From positions 62,001-126,000 of the forward strand of contig CAYOLG010000009.1 in NCBI GenBank assembly GCA_964404745.1: a stretch of DNA of 64,000 nucleotides. Reading direction: 5' to 3'. The translations under genes and the position numbers were made by a program. The notes below the pieces were generated by a model, which had not been told where the DNA came from, ran no database searches, and saw only the letters and a program-made list of their open reading frames with translations. Below, in pieces: positions 35,640 to 45,303 of this stretch (its first letter is position 1; each line of letters begins with the position of its first letter). This DNA comes from Pelagisphaera sp964404745 (lineage in GTDB: Bacteria > Verrucomicrobiota > Verrucomicrobiia > Opitutales > Opitutaceae).

Positions 35640-36998
35640 TTACAGGGCTGCCTTGGCCTTGGCTTCGATGTGGGCGACGGCTTCGGCCGGCACTTTCTTC
35701 TTCCAGGAGGCCTTTCCGTTGATCGTTAGGTCGCTCGCTCGCAGCTCGAATTCTGGAAAAACGTTTTCGCCTAAGACATTGATGACTTGAAGGGTGGCTT
35801 TGGGGTCGTCTTCGGTCATATCGAATGTCAAGGTTCCGAAATTCATCGACTCGGCATAAGGTTCTTCGATAGCGATGACTTGTTCGTTGCTTTCAGAATA
35901 GTCCGGCTTTGGGTCTTGAGCGAGCGGACTGCTGACAAGCTCGTATAAGTCGTATCCTCCGTCCCGTGACATCGGGATCGCCTTTATTTCCGCTTCGTCA
36001 TCATCGCCCGATAGGAGCATGACTCCATCAATATGGTTTTCCTTTATGAAACGGAAAAGCCCATTTCGGTCGTCCGGGAAGGCCATCCAGGTGTTTTTAT
36101 GGAGGTCGGAGAGATTGCTCCAGCTGCTGCCACTCAGGAGGACTTTGAAAGTGGCGTCGCTCGTGGCCAATCGGTTTTGCAGCCAGTCCATCTGCGCCTT
36201 GCCGAGGATCGTACTTTGATTGGCTTCATCGCGATAAGTGTAGGTATCGAGAAATATGAAATCGACTCCACCGTATTGATAGATGAAATACGTGTCATTC
36301 GCGTTTTGAGTCCCCTGGTTCGGGTTTGGCCAGTAGCGTTGAAAAATCTCCATGGAAGCATCGAGTTCTTCCGGACCTATTTTTACGGGGGCGTCCCAAG
36401 TAGCTAGCTGGGGAATTGAACGAAGAAGCGGTTGCAGAAAGGGGACACTGCGCTGGCGTCTATACTCTTCCGCTTGGAATTGGGGCTCCAGTTCAGAAAA
36501 GGCTTCGTTGGCCCCGAGCCAGAAGAATGCGTGGGGGCGGGCGTTCTGCACTTGCAGCCAAATAGCCTGTAATCCGTCCTGATCTGCTCGAGCGCCGGAT
36601 CCGAACCCTATAGAGAATTTCGTGAGCATTTCTTCCTTAGGCGCCGTAAGAACCGGGTATCCATCGTAGTCGATTGGCTCGCCATCGACCAGAATTTGAT
36701 AGTAATAGAAAGAATTGGCCTCCAGATCGTCGATAGTGACGGTTACGCAATAGTCTTCAGCGGCAGTCGCGAATACTGGAGTGGTGAGCTGGGCGTTTAA
36801 GAAGTTCGGATGGGAACTGTAGCGTATATTGATAACGCTCTCGCCTGCGGCTCTAGCCCAAACAGTAATTTGATCAGATTCTATGGACCCAACCATAGGA
36901 CCTTGCATGAGTCGACCGCGTTTCGAATAGGCAGAATGGTGGCTCAGAGAGAAGAGACAGAGGGTAAGAAAGAAGATTAGAATTCGAGACATGGGCAT
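35640..36998 (-). CDS. Degenerate PhoD-like exported protein
   Basis: Protein of the alkaline phosphatase D layout, about 452 aa from the ATG giving MPMSRILIFF (or two codons later); an upstream TTG at 37022 is possible. A signal peptide comes first, then the PhoD N-terminal beta domain (GPMVGSIESDQITVWARA; NSFYYYQILVDG), then the metallophosphoesterase domain. The metal and catalytic sites are mostly lost: GSC is GSG, LGDN/LGDY is LGAN, WDDHD is WDAPV, and SGDxH is SGDDD. The scaffold (FLDTYTYR, LLSGSSW) is kept. It is therefore unlikely to be an active phosphatase and may be a binding or structural paralogue. Confidence 0.8.
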   Translation of the reverse strand: MPMSRILIFFLTLCLFSLSHHSAYSKRGRLMQGPMVGSIESDQITVWARAAGESVINIRYSSHPNFLNAQLTTPVFATAAEDYCVTVTIDDLEANSFYYYQILVDGEPIDYDGYPVLTAPKEEMLTKFSIGFGSGARADQDGLQAIWLQVQNARPHAFFWLGANEAFSELEPQFQAEEYRRQRSVPFLQPLLRSIPQLATWDAPVKIGPEELDASMEIFQRYWPNPNQGTQNANDTYFIYQYGGVDFIFLDTYTYRDEANQSTILGKAQMDWLQNRLATSDATFKVLLSGSSWSNLSDLHKNTWMAFPDDRNGLFRFIKENHIDGVMLLSGDDDEAEIKAIPMSRDGGYDLYELVSSPLAQDPKPDYSESNEQVIAIEEPYAESMNFGTLTFDMTEDDPKATLQVINVLGENVFPEFELRASDLTINGKASWKKKVPAEAVAHIEAKAKAAL

Positions 36999-37176
36999 TT
37001 TTTTAAAAAGATTGTTAAACAATGTCGCAAAAATGTGAAGGACTAATCGGGAATTGAGGCCTTGAACGCGGCATAGGGAATAGCCTTAGGGGGTGCTCGA
37101 TTTGGCATGTAAAGCTAGCTTATCGAAGTGGTCTCTGATTGATTTCTGGAGTCCGAAGCTAGTAAGGTGGATTCCA

Positions 37177-37818
37177 ATGAACTCAGCTATAGACCGGGAG
37201 AATTTGCGACTCGCATCGGAGCGAGCTGACGATGTCGATCGTTTTCTAAGAGCGATTGCCCGGATCGATTCGCTCAATAATGAAGATCCCAAGAAAGTGA
37301 CGATAGCGGGGGAGTCGCTCGGATACGAATTGCATTTCAGCCGTCTGCTATTAGCCAAGGCTTTAGCGGTTCTACCGAAGGCGTCTGAAGCCTTTTTCTT
37401 GGCCGCTCGAGGCCAGCACATTTGTCGTTGGAAATCTGCTCGCTCCGACTATCCGGAAGGCCGGGCGGGTTATTTGAAATGGCGTTCCGATCTGAAGCGT
37501 TTTCATGCGGAAACGACGGCTGACGTTTTGGAATCGGAAGGCTACATTCCGGAAACGATTGAGAAGGTCAGGGGGATCAATCTAAAGAAGGATTTGAGAA
37601 GCGATAAGGAGGCTCAGGCGATGGAAGACGCCTTGTGCCTGGTTTTCTTGGAGAGCCAGTTTGCCGCGTTTCGGCATAAAACGACCGAGGAGAAAATGAT
37701 CTCCATTTTGAGGAAAACTTGGGGGAAAATGAGCGATCGGGGCAAGGATGCGGCCCTGTCCTTGCAATTGGGCGAAGAGGAATCGCGGTTGGTACAACTG
37801 GCGTTGAAGGGAGATTAG
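37177..37818 (+). CDS. DUF4202 protein
   Basis: Cytosolic protein of the DUF4202 family, 213 aa from the ATG at 37177. AAGGTGG six bases upstream supports this start over the in-frame site at 37093. Family features include ELHFSRLLLAKAL and the signature ARGQHICRW followed by YPEGRAGYLKWR, with the Leu/Glu-rich helical remainder (VFLESQFAAF). The His/Arg pattern suggests a distant HD-like metal-binding fold, but no activity is established. It is isolated between two minus-strand genes. Confidence 0.9.
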   Translation: MNSAIDRENLRLASERADDVDRFLRAIARIDSLNNEDPKKVTIAGESLGYELHFSRLLLAKALAVLPKASEAFFLAARGQHICRWKSARSDYPEGRAGYLKWRSDLKRFHAETTADVLESEGYIPETIEKVRGINLKKDLRSDKEAQAMEDALCLVFLESQFAAFRHKTTEEKMISILRKTWGKMSDRGKDAALSLQLGEEESRLVQLALKGD

Positions 37819-37992
37819 TTTTCGGTGAAAGGGTAGCAGGGCTGATTGCCAGCTTTAAAGCCGCGAAAGTCGAGCTCTTCGGCTGGTTGCGGGGAACCAG
37901 CCCCACCATCGGCTAAGCGATTGATACCATCCGCCAAAAAGAATGAGCAGATGGTGCTGGTCCAGATCCAAGCAGTCGTGTTGGATTGCCTT

Positions 37993-38997
37993 CTAAGAGT
38001 CGCGGGCGTCTTCGAGATAAATGGCTCCTAGCTTGAGCAGAATCGCTTCGAGCTGTTCGTAGTAGGCATCTTCATCAAGGTCGGATTTGCGGCCGCGAAG
38101 CGATTCCAATTCCGCTTCCAATTGATCTCGATCAAATCGTTGCTCGGGTGTGAGCATCTTTTCTTGAGGCGAGGAAATGAAGGCGATTTGGCGAGATCGG
38201 AATCCGTCGGGAATCCGATCATTTTCAGGCTGCTTGACGAGACGCTCACCTCGAAACCAATCCGAAGGCGTGCCGACGGAATCCCCATTGTCGTCGATCA
38301 AGGCGTGTTCGGAAGCGAGTCGGTTCGATTCCTCGTAGAATTCTTCGACAGACCGGCTTGTGGCAACGAAGGCCTCCAGAAGGGAAACTTGGCCATCCTG
38401 ATTCGAGTCTCCGGTTCTTGACTCGATTACGTTGGCAAATCGCTCGCCGAACCGGGCGTAGTTAAGTTCATCGCCACTCCGCGTAGCGGTAATTAGGATA
38501 CGGTTTGGTTTTGAGAGTTTATTAATAAAGGGAGCGGAGGCGGAACCGCCGTGGATGAAAATCAAGGTTCGTTCCAAGGGCTCTAGTTGCTCGGCTAGCG
38601 ATTCAGCGCTGAGGTCGGGCCCTCTAAGATTGAGAAGGGTGTTCTTTTGCGTGTGGGTGCCGTGTCCAATATAGACGATCCAGGCGGGTGCCGCTGATTT
38701 CGGATTGAGATTGGCGATCCAGGATTCAATTTGGGCCAAGTCGTCTACGCCGGACTCTTCGAGCCCTACGATTCTCAGTCTAGCTCTGGTGGAGGCGGCC
38801 GCTTGTTCCCAGGCTTCCGCGGCAGCTCGAAATCCGTTCTCGAAACGTTCCTCGCCGGGGGCTCCAACAACTACCAGCGTTTCATGTTCGAAACCGGCAT
38901 TGGATTCTTTCTCTCCCAGGGCAGGGTGAATCTGGGCCATTACGAAAGCGGTGATTCCCGAAAGTCTCACCAGCGACTTCATCCAATCGGGATTCAT
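37993..38997 (-). CDS. Cys-less caspase/C13-like exported protein
   Basis: 334 aa, with a hydrophobic N-terminal signal (about 10-28). The central domain has the caspase-hemoglobinase layout: a His in IVYIGHGTH, then FIHGGSASAPFINKLS where the catalytic Cys would be, then ILITATRSGDELNYARFG. The protein contains no cysteine at all, so it cannot be a Cys protease of this type. DSNQDGQVSLLEAF is an EF-hand-like calcium loop following the domain. The C-terminal 80 residues are charged and helical. It is the last gene of the nine-gene operon; its start overlaps the VWA gene stop by 4 bp. Confidence 0.75.
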   Translation of the reverse strand: MNPDWMKSLVRLSGITAFVMAQIHPALGEKESNAGFEHETLVVVGAPGEERFENGFRAAAEAWEQAAASTRARLRIVGLEESGVDDLAQIESWIANLNPKSAAPAWIVYIGHGTHTQKNTLLNLRGPDLSAESLAEQLEPLERTLIFIHGGSASAPFINKLSKPNRILITATRSGDELNYARFGERFANVIESRTGDSNQDGQVSLLEAFVATSRSVEEFYEESNRLASEHALIDDNGDSVGTPSDWFRGERLVKQPENDRIPDGFRSRQIAFISSPQEKMLTPEQRFDRDQLEAELESLRGRKSDLDEDAYYEQLEAILLKLGAIYLEDARDS

Positions 38998-41375
38998 GCT
39001 AGCCCTCGCTTTCTACGAAGTCCCCATTCCGCTAAAAAACAGCAAAGGGCGGCCAGAAAGAGCCAAGCATTATGCCAGATGGGGTAGGACCAAAGCTCGG
39101 TAACAGGGGCCTTTTGTTTGGATATCATGGATTCCAGTTTGTCCAGGGAAGACATTTCCAAAACGGTCCCCCCGGTTTTCTCGGCGATTTGCTCGAGAAA
39201 TTGCCGGTCGGGAGACAGCGAGCGGAATTCGCTGGCTAGCGGTTCATTGACCCATCCGGTCTCCGCGATGCCAATGACTTCTCCCTCTGGACCCTGAACT
39301 TCCACCCTGGCTACATAGGCTCCTGCGTCGTGAGAGGAGAACTTGGCAGTAAAGCGTCCAGGAGCATCGGATACTGGCTCGGCGTATAGGTCGACTTCTG
39401 TGAACCCTGTGTGCGAGGCGAGTTCCGATTCCGAAAGATCGACGCGTTTAATGGTCACCCGGGCTTGCCCGATTTCCAAAGGCTTGTAATCTTCTTCCCG
39501 AGCCTCGATAACCAGCTCGGTTCCTTCCGAGGAGCTTCGAGCTTCGATCTCGACCAGTCGTGGAACATCGGTGACCAGCCACCGGGCTATCTGCCGCCAT
39601 AGGCGAGCAAGATCTTCGTGCTCGGCTTCTCCCCGCAGTCCCCACCGCCAAAGATCGCCTACCGCCACGCAAGCCACCTTGCCCGCTCCAAAGTTGTGAG
39701 CGACTAGGCTCGGGTAGCGGTCTCCGAGGGCATTTTCCACCTCGGCAAGCACTCGAGCTCCGGGTTTGATTTTAGGAATTGTATTGAGGACGCGAAATGG
39801 GGGCATGGTATCCAGCCGGGCCCGCTCATCCGTTTCGACGGGTCTCACGCGTGTCCACGGTTCCACCCAGCCTTCTCGAGTTAGGCGCCACGATAGGTTT
39901 TCGCTCGATGCTCGGGTAAAGGACTGGTCAAGGTAGACGGGCAGCGTAGCGGCGATCGGCGTGTTTTCGTACCCGCCGTGATCGAGGGCGTCGGCTCCGC
40001 CGAGGGCTAGGAGGCCGCCCCCCCGTTGGGCTACGAATTGGCGAATCAAGGTTTGCTGGTTGAAAGTGAAAAAGCCGGCTTCCAGGTCGTCGATGATAAT
40101 AGCGTCGTATTCAAAAAGCTCTTCGGCGGTACTGGGGAATCCGTCGCTGAGCTCCTTTTCGTCGCGAGTGTTTACGCGGATGAGTACGGGCTGGTCGTAG
40201 TCTTCCGTTTCTTCCTCTGCAGCCCGATCGAATCCGCGGTAGAGTGGATTGCTTGATTCGCCGGCCCTGCCTTTAAATTCGAATTTAGGCTCCCTTCGGG
40301 CAACTCTAATCAGGCCGGACATTTGCAGTTGAGTATCGTTGTAGAGGGCTCGATTCAAAAACTTGTATTCCCAATTTGGGCGCCCGGTGACGTAAAGGAT
40401 GCGGAAGGCTTCCTGTCCGCCGTCCACCATAACGATGCGCTCATTGTTGGCGTGGGTGGCTTCTTCTCCCGCGGTCGAGGCGCTGGCGGACACGCGGTAG
40501 AATTGGATGCCAGTGCGGATAGGTCGCCAGTCGAAGGCCAAGGAGTGACTTGAGCCTGAAGCTTTCGACCGAGCTGATTGAGAGGGCGGCAAGTCACGAT
40601 CTTCCAGTGAAGTGGACAAGCTGTTTCGAGTGTCGATGGCTTCGATGGATACATCGATGTTCTGAGCGGGAAGGGCGGATGAGGAAACTATCGTCTTCAG
40701 GGAGATCGGGGCATCGTCGAAAGCCGTTTGGCGGAGCTCCACGCGATCGATGGAAATGTCAGGCAAGTCTTCTTGGGCGCCAATCACGACGGGATAAATG
40801 GGTGGCAAAGCGCTCGTATTCAGGTTTTCCAGTGTCCCTTCGTCTGTGGCGATGCCGTCGGTAAAGAGGGCGACACCAGCGAGAGGCAAGCCTTGGTAGC
40901 GATCGCCGAGCTGATTGAGCGAAGCGATCAGGTTGCTTTGTTCGCCTTGAAAATCGAGGCTGGAAAAATCGCTAACGCGGCGAAGATCGCGATCGAATCG
41001 GTAGGAGCGCGCTTGGAAGGATTGCTCGAGGTCGCCGAGCCACGAAGCCGCAGGTCCAGCCAATTGATTTTTGAGAGTTTCTCCCCGGCTTTCATCAGCT
41101 TGGGCATCACTGAGATTCATGCCGCTACTATTGTCTGCCACGAGGGCGACGATGTTGGCCCCTTTAGCCGGACGTTCGCCTGTCCAGTGGGGGTCTAGTA
41201 AGCAGAGCAGCAGTAGCAAGATTCCCAAGGCTCGTAAGGAAAAACCAATTACGTATCCATTGACGAGACGACCTTCGCTTTTCCAAGCGAAGTAGGAACT
41301 GGCAATAGACATTGCTGCCGCGAGCAAAGCCACCCACCACCAGTTTTCTCCGTTGAATGTGATTGCGGCTAGCAT
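38994..41375 (-). CDS. VWA/glutamine-amidotransferase-like membrane protein
   Basis: 793 aa. Two N-terminal membrane helices (about 14-33 and 43-62) precede a VWA-like domain starting ANIVALVADNSSGMN, where the third MIDAS position is Gly instead of Ser, so metal binding may be weak. A central region (about 330-600) has the class-I glutamine-amidotransferase-like fold often paired with such proteins (AFRILYVTGRPNWEYKFLN, LLALGGADALDHGGY) without the Cys-His-Glu triad being evident. A C-terminal helix lies near 770-786. The topology suggests a large periplasmic module anchored at both ends. It follows the DUF4175 gene and overlaps the caspase-like gene. Confidence 0.82.
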   Translation of the reverse strand: MLAAITFNGENWWWVALLAAAMSIASSYFAWKSEGRLVNGYVIGFSLRALGILLLLLCLLDPHWTGERPAKGANIVALVADNSSGMNLSDAQADESRGETLKNQLAGPAASWLGDLEQSFQARSYRFDRDLRRVSDFSSLDFQGEQSNLIASLNQLGDRYQGLPLAGVALFTDGIATDEGTLENLNTSALPPIYPVVIGAQEDLPDISIDRVELRQTAFDDAPISLKTIVSSSALPAQNIDVSIEAIDTRNSLSTSLEDRDLPPSQSARSKASGSSHSLAFDWRPIRTGIQFYRVSASASTAGEEATHANNERIVMVDGGQEAFRILYVTGRPNWEYKFLNRALYNDTQLQMSGLIRVARREPKFEFKGRAGESSNPLYRGFDRAAEEETEDYDQPVLIRVNTRDEKELSDGFPSTAEELFEYDAIIIDDLEAGFFTFNQQTLIRQFVAQRGGGLLALGGADALDHGGYENTPIAATLPVYLDQSFTRASSENLSWRLTREGWVEPWTRVRPVETDERARLDTMPPFRVLNTIPKIKPGARVLAEVENALGDRYPSLVAHNFGAGKVACVAVGDLWRWGLRGEAEHEDLARLWRQIARWLVTDVPRLVEIEARSSSEGTELVIEAREEDYKPLEIGQARVTIKRVDLSESELASHTGFTEVDLYAEPVSDAPGRFTAKFSSHDAGAYVARVEVQGPEGEVIGIAETGWVNEPLASEFRSLSPDRQFLEQIAEKTGGTVLEMSSLDKLESMISKQKAPVTELWSYPIWHNAWLFLAALCCFLAEWGLRRKRGLA

Positions 41376-41437
41376 AAGTGCCGAGAGGGTGATTGATTGG
41401 TCTTTCCTTTTTTCATTGGGTAATCACGGCCTGATAG

Positions 41438-41460
41438 CTGCCCGGAGGTCGCCAGCTACC
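41438..41460. repeat. Single degenerate family A arm inside the MoxR operon
   Basis: A sequence ending GGTCGCCAGCTACC matches the family A right arm at 17 of 22 positions. It sits in the 118-bp gap between the DUF4175 gene and the VWA gene, the largest spacer in the operon. Confidence 0.4.
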
Positions 41461-41493
41461 TTTCCGTTGCCGCGGGTAAATTTCTGACGATTA

Positions 41494-44400
41494 CTACTGG
41501 CCCAGCGATTCATAGTATTTCCTGACGGATTCCTGGTATGCCCGGGGTACCGGATCCCGGTCGATTGGCTGAAGGGCTTGAGGATCTTCGTGACGAGCCA
41601 ATTCTTGAGCCACCCAGGAACGCGCTTCGCTGAGAGGAGCTATTATTCCTTCATTGACAACTCCCCACTGGGGCATTGCGCCGTGCCGTTTGAATTCCGC
41701 CCGGAGTCGTTCTGCCTCTTCGCGAGCCTGCGACAGGCGCTGGCGTATGTCTGGCTGTTCTACCAGTTCTTCGATCGTGCGAAGCCGCTGATTCCAATCG
41801 CCGAAGCCGCCTCCGGTAAGCGGCGAATCACGACCTGGGCTGCTAGAGAATTCTCTTAGAAACTCATCCAGAGCGGACGCGATATCCTCGGAGCCGCCAC
41901 CGCCAAAACCTCCTTGTTGGCCGCCGCTGGGAGAGCTAGAACCGCCTGATTGCGATCCGCCGCTCGGCTGGCCGGGCTGGGACGATTGACTATCCGATGG
42001 CTGTTGAGCAAGCGATGGGTTAGAGCTTTCGCCCCCTGATTGTCCGCCACTTTGGCCCGGTTGGCCTGACGGCGATTCCGAGCCTTGACTGCCACCTGGT
42101 TGCGAGCCCGGCTGCTGTCCAGGCTGTGGGGATTGGCTTTGGCCTGGTTGCTGTCCAGGCTGATTGCCGGCATCGGCAAGGGATTGCTCTTGTCCGGGTT
42201 GTTCGCCGGGTTGAGTTCCACCGCTGGATTGAGACTGGCCTTGCTGTTCGCCCTCTCGGTTGCCATCGCTGGCCAAGCCTTGTCCAGATTGACCTTCTTC
42301 ACTCGGTTCCTGAGCGAGACCTGGTTTCTGCTCTTCACCTTGTTGTCCACTAGGCGAACCGCTTTCGTTATCGCCGCGTTCCGCTTGCAAGTCGCGGGTT
42401 AGCGAGTCGAGCTCCTCCTGGGCGAACCGCAGGGAAGTGGCTTCATCGCCCAGCACTGAACTAGCTGCTCGTTCTACACTTTCTTGCAGCTTATCGAATC
42501 CTCTTTGCAGATTGGGTTGCCTGTTTTCGGTTTGCTCGACGAATCCCTGGCGAAGTAAATCGGAACTCGTCTGCAACTGCTCGTCGATGTCGCTTTGGCT
42601 TTGCTGGCGTAGCAAATCGTAGAGCTCGCGGTGCAATTTCCGTTCGCTGAACTCAGAAGCTTCTGTCACTTCCCGCAATTGCTGCATAAGCGTATCCAGA
42701 TTCTCCTGTTGCTCTTGGAACTGTTGAACGATGCGATCGCGATCTTCGGAGTTGTCGAGGCGAGGCCCTTGGTTCTGGTCTAGGCTTTCCAGATTTTCCC
42801 GGATGGTTCGCTGGTTCTCAGCCAGTTCACGGGCTGCTCGTCTGGCCTCCCGCAGTTGTTCAGTGAACTGGCTCGAGGTTTCGTTCCGGAAGTCTTCCTT
42901 GAGTTCTTCCAGGTTTTCCTGGGCCCGTGTTCCTGTGGCCAATGCTTGGGAAACCTCACCTCGACGCAGCGATTCGCCGAGTTCCTGCATTTCTTGCCGG
43001 GTTTGGTCGAGACGCTCTCGGGCCTCCCGATTCTCGCTGTTGGATTGCAAGCGGTCCATGCGTTCGCGGGTTTCGTCGATATCGGCTAGCATGCGCCGCT
43101 GTTCCTCTTCGAGCCGCTTAAGTTCGCGGCGTATGCGTTCCTTCTCTTCTTCGTCTTTCGCTTTGGCGATTTCGGTCTGCAATTCTTGCAAGCGCTTGTT
43201 TATATCCTCCTGGCGACGAGCGAGTTCGCTCAGCTTGCTCAAAACTTGCAGCTGCTCCTTTTGCTCTGGGGATGTCATGCTTTGGGCCTGGCTGGCGGTT
43301 TCGTAGCGATTCTCTTCGTCACTGAAATCGAGCTGATCCAATTGGCGTTGGCTCCTCGATTGACCACCACCACCGCCTCCAGCTTGCCGTGATCGGGATA
43401 CGTTGAACTCCTTGGGCTGCATTCGCAGCAAAGCTTGGACGGCTCCTTGGGCATTGGACCAGGCGGGTTCCAGAGGTCCATCAGTCGCAGAATCCAGTAC
43501 CGTATCCAGATTTTGAGTTACCTTGTCCATTAGGGAGCTGGCAAGGTTGGCGGCGCTGCGGGCATTTTCATCCTCAAGTTGCCCTTTCAGTTCTTCGACC
43601 TGCTGACGAGCCTCCATTTGAGAATCGTTGATAACCGCGGTGTCCTCTAGAAATGAGCTATCGGTGGCTCCGCGTTGCATGAGCTTGAAAAGGGCAATGG
43701 CGATTTGGCGCTGCAGATCGATAAGTTCCTCGCCTTGGTTCCCCATGCCTCCCTGCATGCCTCCGCCTCCTTCGTTTTCCCTGAAAATCTCGTCTAGAGA
43801 GCGAACTTCGGCGAAGAACAAATCGCTGGTTGAACGCCTGACTTGCCCGTCAGGTCCATAGTCGTCAGCCCAGGCATACCAGGAAATGAGGTCGTCAACT
43901 TGGACGCCACTTTCTTCCAGAGACAAATCCGAGGCGAATTCCTTGTTCAATTCATCATCCTCGATGTCCTCGTGGGTCAAGTACACGGGTGGTTCCGAGC
44001 CCACGCTGTAGGCGATGCCGTAGTCGATGAGACCGAAGTCGTCGCTGGCTTTCGCTTCGAGCTCGATTTCCTCTATAGGAGAGACGCGTTGATCGCCTCG
44101 AGGAAAGGCGATTGCCAACTCGGGTCGTTTGTTGGGCAGAGCTTCGATACGTATTTCCGGAGGGAAGGGGTTTTCGCGCCCTTTGTCGTCTTGCAGATGC
44201 AAGTCCCATCGCAGGCTCTCGGTTACGGTAAGTTTCGTTTCGAAACGGGTTCGTTCTGGGTTGGCCGCTTTCAGAATCATTTCGCGTTCGTCCCTGTCGA
44301 CGAGCTTGGCAATCTCCACAGGCTTATTGGTCGAGAACGAATAGATGACTTCGGTACCTTCAACCGCGCTAACGCGACGCGTATCCTCGATGTTCCTGGC

Positions 44401-45303
44401 TGGAATGCGTGTGTAGTCGGGGAAGTTCAATGTGGCATCGGATTGGGAGAGGGCGGGCAAGTCGTATAGCGTGATGTCGTAGCTTTCGGAGGAACGTCCA
44501 TCGTAGTCGATTTGATAGCGTACATCCGAGCTTAATCCGTGTAGAGAATATACGAATACAGGATCGGAAAGACTTTGTCCCATGGGTTCGCGCGTTTCCC
44601 GGCCATCGGGATAAAGAGCGACTAGATCGACATTTTTCGGCAGGGCGTCCCCTTTAAAATGAGCAGTCACGACAACGGTTGAGCCACGCTCAGTCTCGGC
44701 ATCCCCAGGTTTCACGGTCAAGGCGATGGGAGTATCCGGGGCCAGATTGAATCGCTCCTTGGCGGTTGGCTCCAATGTGAAAGCGGCGATGAGTATCAGT
44801 CCGAGTGGCAAGGCGAATGCCAGCTGCCAGATTTTGGATTTTCGGTACTCATCAGCTCCCGCAGCTCGCCAATCGTTTATGGAAGGATGATTTAGGATTT
44901 CATTGACGAGTCGGCTCTGGAGAAAAGAGAGCTGGGTTTCATCGCCAGGTTGTTCAATAGCTGTCGACAGGGCTTGCTTTAACGAAGGCTCGTTTTCCTC
45001 GATCTTGCGAGCGGCGGCCACGAAATCGATTGGAGTTGATCGGGTGTCCTTCCAATTTAAAAAAAGGACATAGGCAATGATTGCTAGGATGCCTACGGCT
45101 ATGAGTTGAGGGAGGCTGACAAGCAAGAGCGATAGGATGAACCAAGCGATGGATACGACGATGGCAAATTGCCAGCGGCGGGTTTCCCGTTGCAGCAATC
45201 GCGTCGATCGCAAGCGATTGGCGACTTCGAAGGTTTCGGCTCGAAGTTGCGGATCGGCATAGGATCCGGGGCCGCTAATGTGTGGGTTGGTTGGCTTTCT
45301 CAT
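41494..45303 (-). CDS. Large DUF4175 membrane protein with coiled coil and Q/G/S/P-rich tail
   Basis: 1269-aa protein of the DUF4175 layout. Membrane segments lie near residues 45-85 and 165-182, followed by a beta-rich extracytoplasmic region. Residues roughly 654-976 are a long charged Glu/Gln/Arg coiled coil. Residues about 985-1141 are low complexity, dominated by Gln, Gly, Ser and Pro with repeated PGQ, QPG and SQS units. A short conserved C-terminal domain follows (FLREFSSSPGRDSPL onward). It may be a scaffold connecting the membrane to extracytoplasmic partners. The start overlaps the stop of the BatA-type gene by 4 bp. Function not established. Confidence 0.88.
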   Translation of the reverse strand: MRKPTNPHISGPGSYADPQLRAETFEVANRLRSTRLLQRETRRWQFAIVVSIAWFILSLLLVSLPQLIAVGILAIIAYVLFLNWKDTRSTPIDFVAAARKIEENEPSLKQALSTAIEQPGDETQLSFLQSRLVNEILNHPSINDWRAAGADEYRKSKIWQLAFALPLGLILIAAFTLEPTAKERFNLAPDTPIALTVKPGDAETERGSTVVVTAHFKGDALPKNVDLVALYPDGRETREPMGQSLSDPVFVYSLHGLSSDVRYQIDYDGRSSESYDITLYDLPALSQSDATLNFPDYTRIPARNIEDTRRVSAVEGTEVIYSFSTNKPVEIAKLVDRDEREMILKAANPERTRFETKLTVTESLRWDLHLQDDKGRENPFPPEIRIEALPNKRPELAIAFPRGDQRVSPIEEIELEAKASDDFGLIDYGIAYSVGSEPPVYLTHEDIEDDELNKEFASDLSLEESGVQVDDLISWYAWADDYGPDGQVRRSTSDLFFAEVRSLDEIFRENEGGGGMQGGMGNQGEELIDLQRQIAIALFKLMQRGATDSSFLEDTAVINDSQMEARQQVEELKGQLEDENARSAANLASSLMDKVTQNLDTVLDSATDGPLEPAWSNAQGAVQALLRMQPKEFNVSRSRQAGGGGGGQSRSQRQLDQLDFSDEENRYETASQAQSMTSPEQKEQLQVLSKLSELARRQEDINKRLQELQTEIAKAKDEEEKERIRRELKRLEEEQRRMLADIDETRERMDRLQSNSENREARERLDQTRQEMQELGESLRRGEVSQALATGTRAQENLEELKEDFRNETSSQFTEQLREARRAARELAENQRTIRENLESLDQNQGPRLDNSEDRDRIVQQFQEQQENLDTLMQQLREVTEASEFSERKLHRELYDLLRQQSQSDIDEQLQTSSDLLRQGFVEQTENRQPNLQRGFDKLQESVERAASSVLGDEATSLRFAQEELDSLTRDLQAERGDNESGSPSGQQGEEQKPGLAQEPSEEGQSGQGLASDGNREGEQQGQSQSSGGTQPGEQPGQEQSLADAGNQPGQQPGQSQSPQPGQQPGSQPGGSQGSESPSGQPGQSGGQSGGESSNPSLAQQPSDSQSSQPGQPSGGSQSGGSSSPSGGQQGGFGGGGSEDIASALDEFLREFSSSPGRDSPLTGGGFGDWNQRLRTIEELVEQPDIRQRLSQAREEAERLRAEFKRHGAMPQWGVVNEGIIAPLSEARSWVAQELARHEDPQALQPIDRDPVPRAYQESVRKYYESLGQ

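Noticed and set aside
42731..43306. Ser/Arg-rich open frame opposite the coiled-coil region
   Set aside because: Composition is a mirror of Glu/Arg-rich coiled-coil codons in the DUF4175 gene; not a real low-complexity protein.
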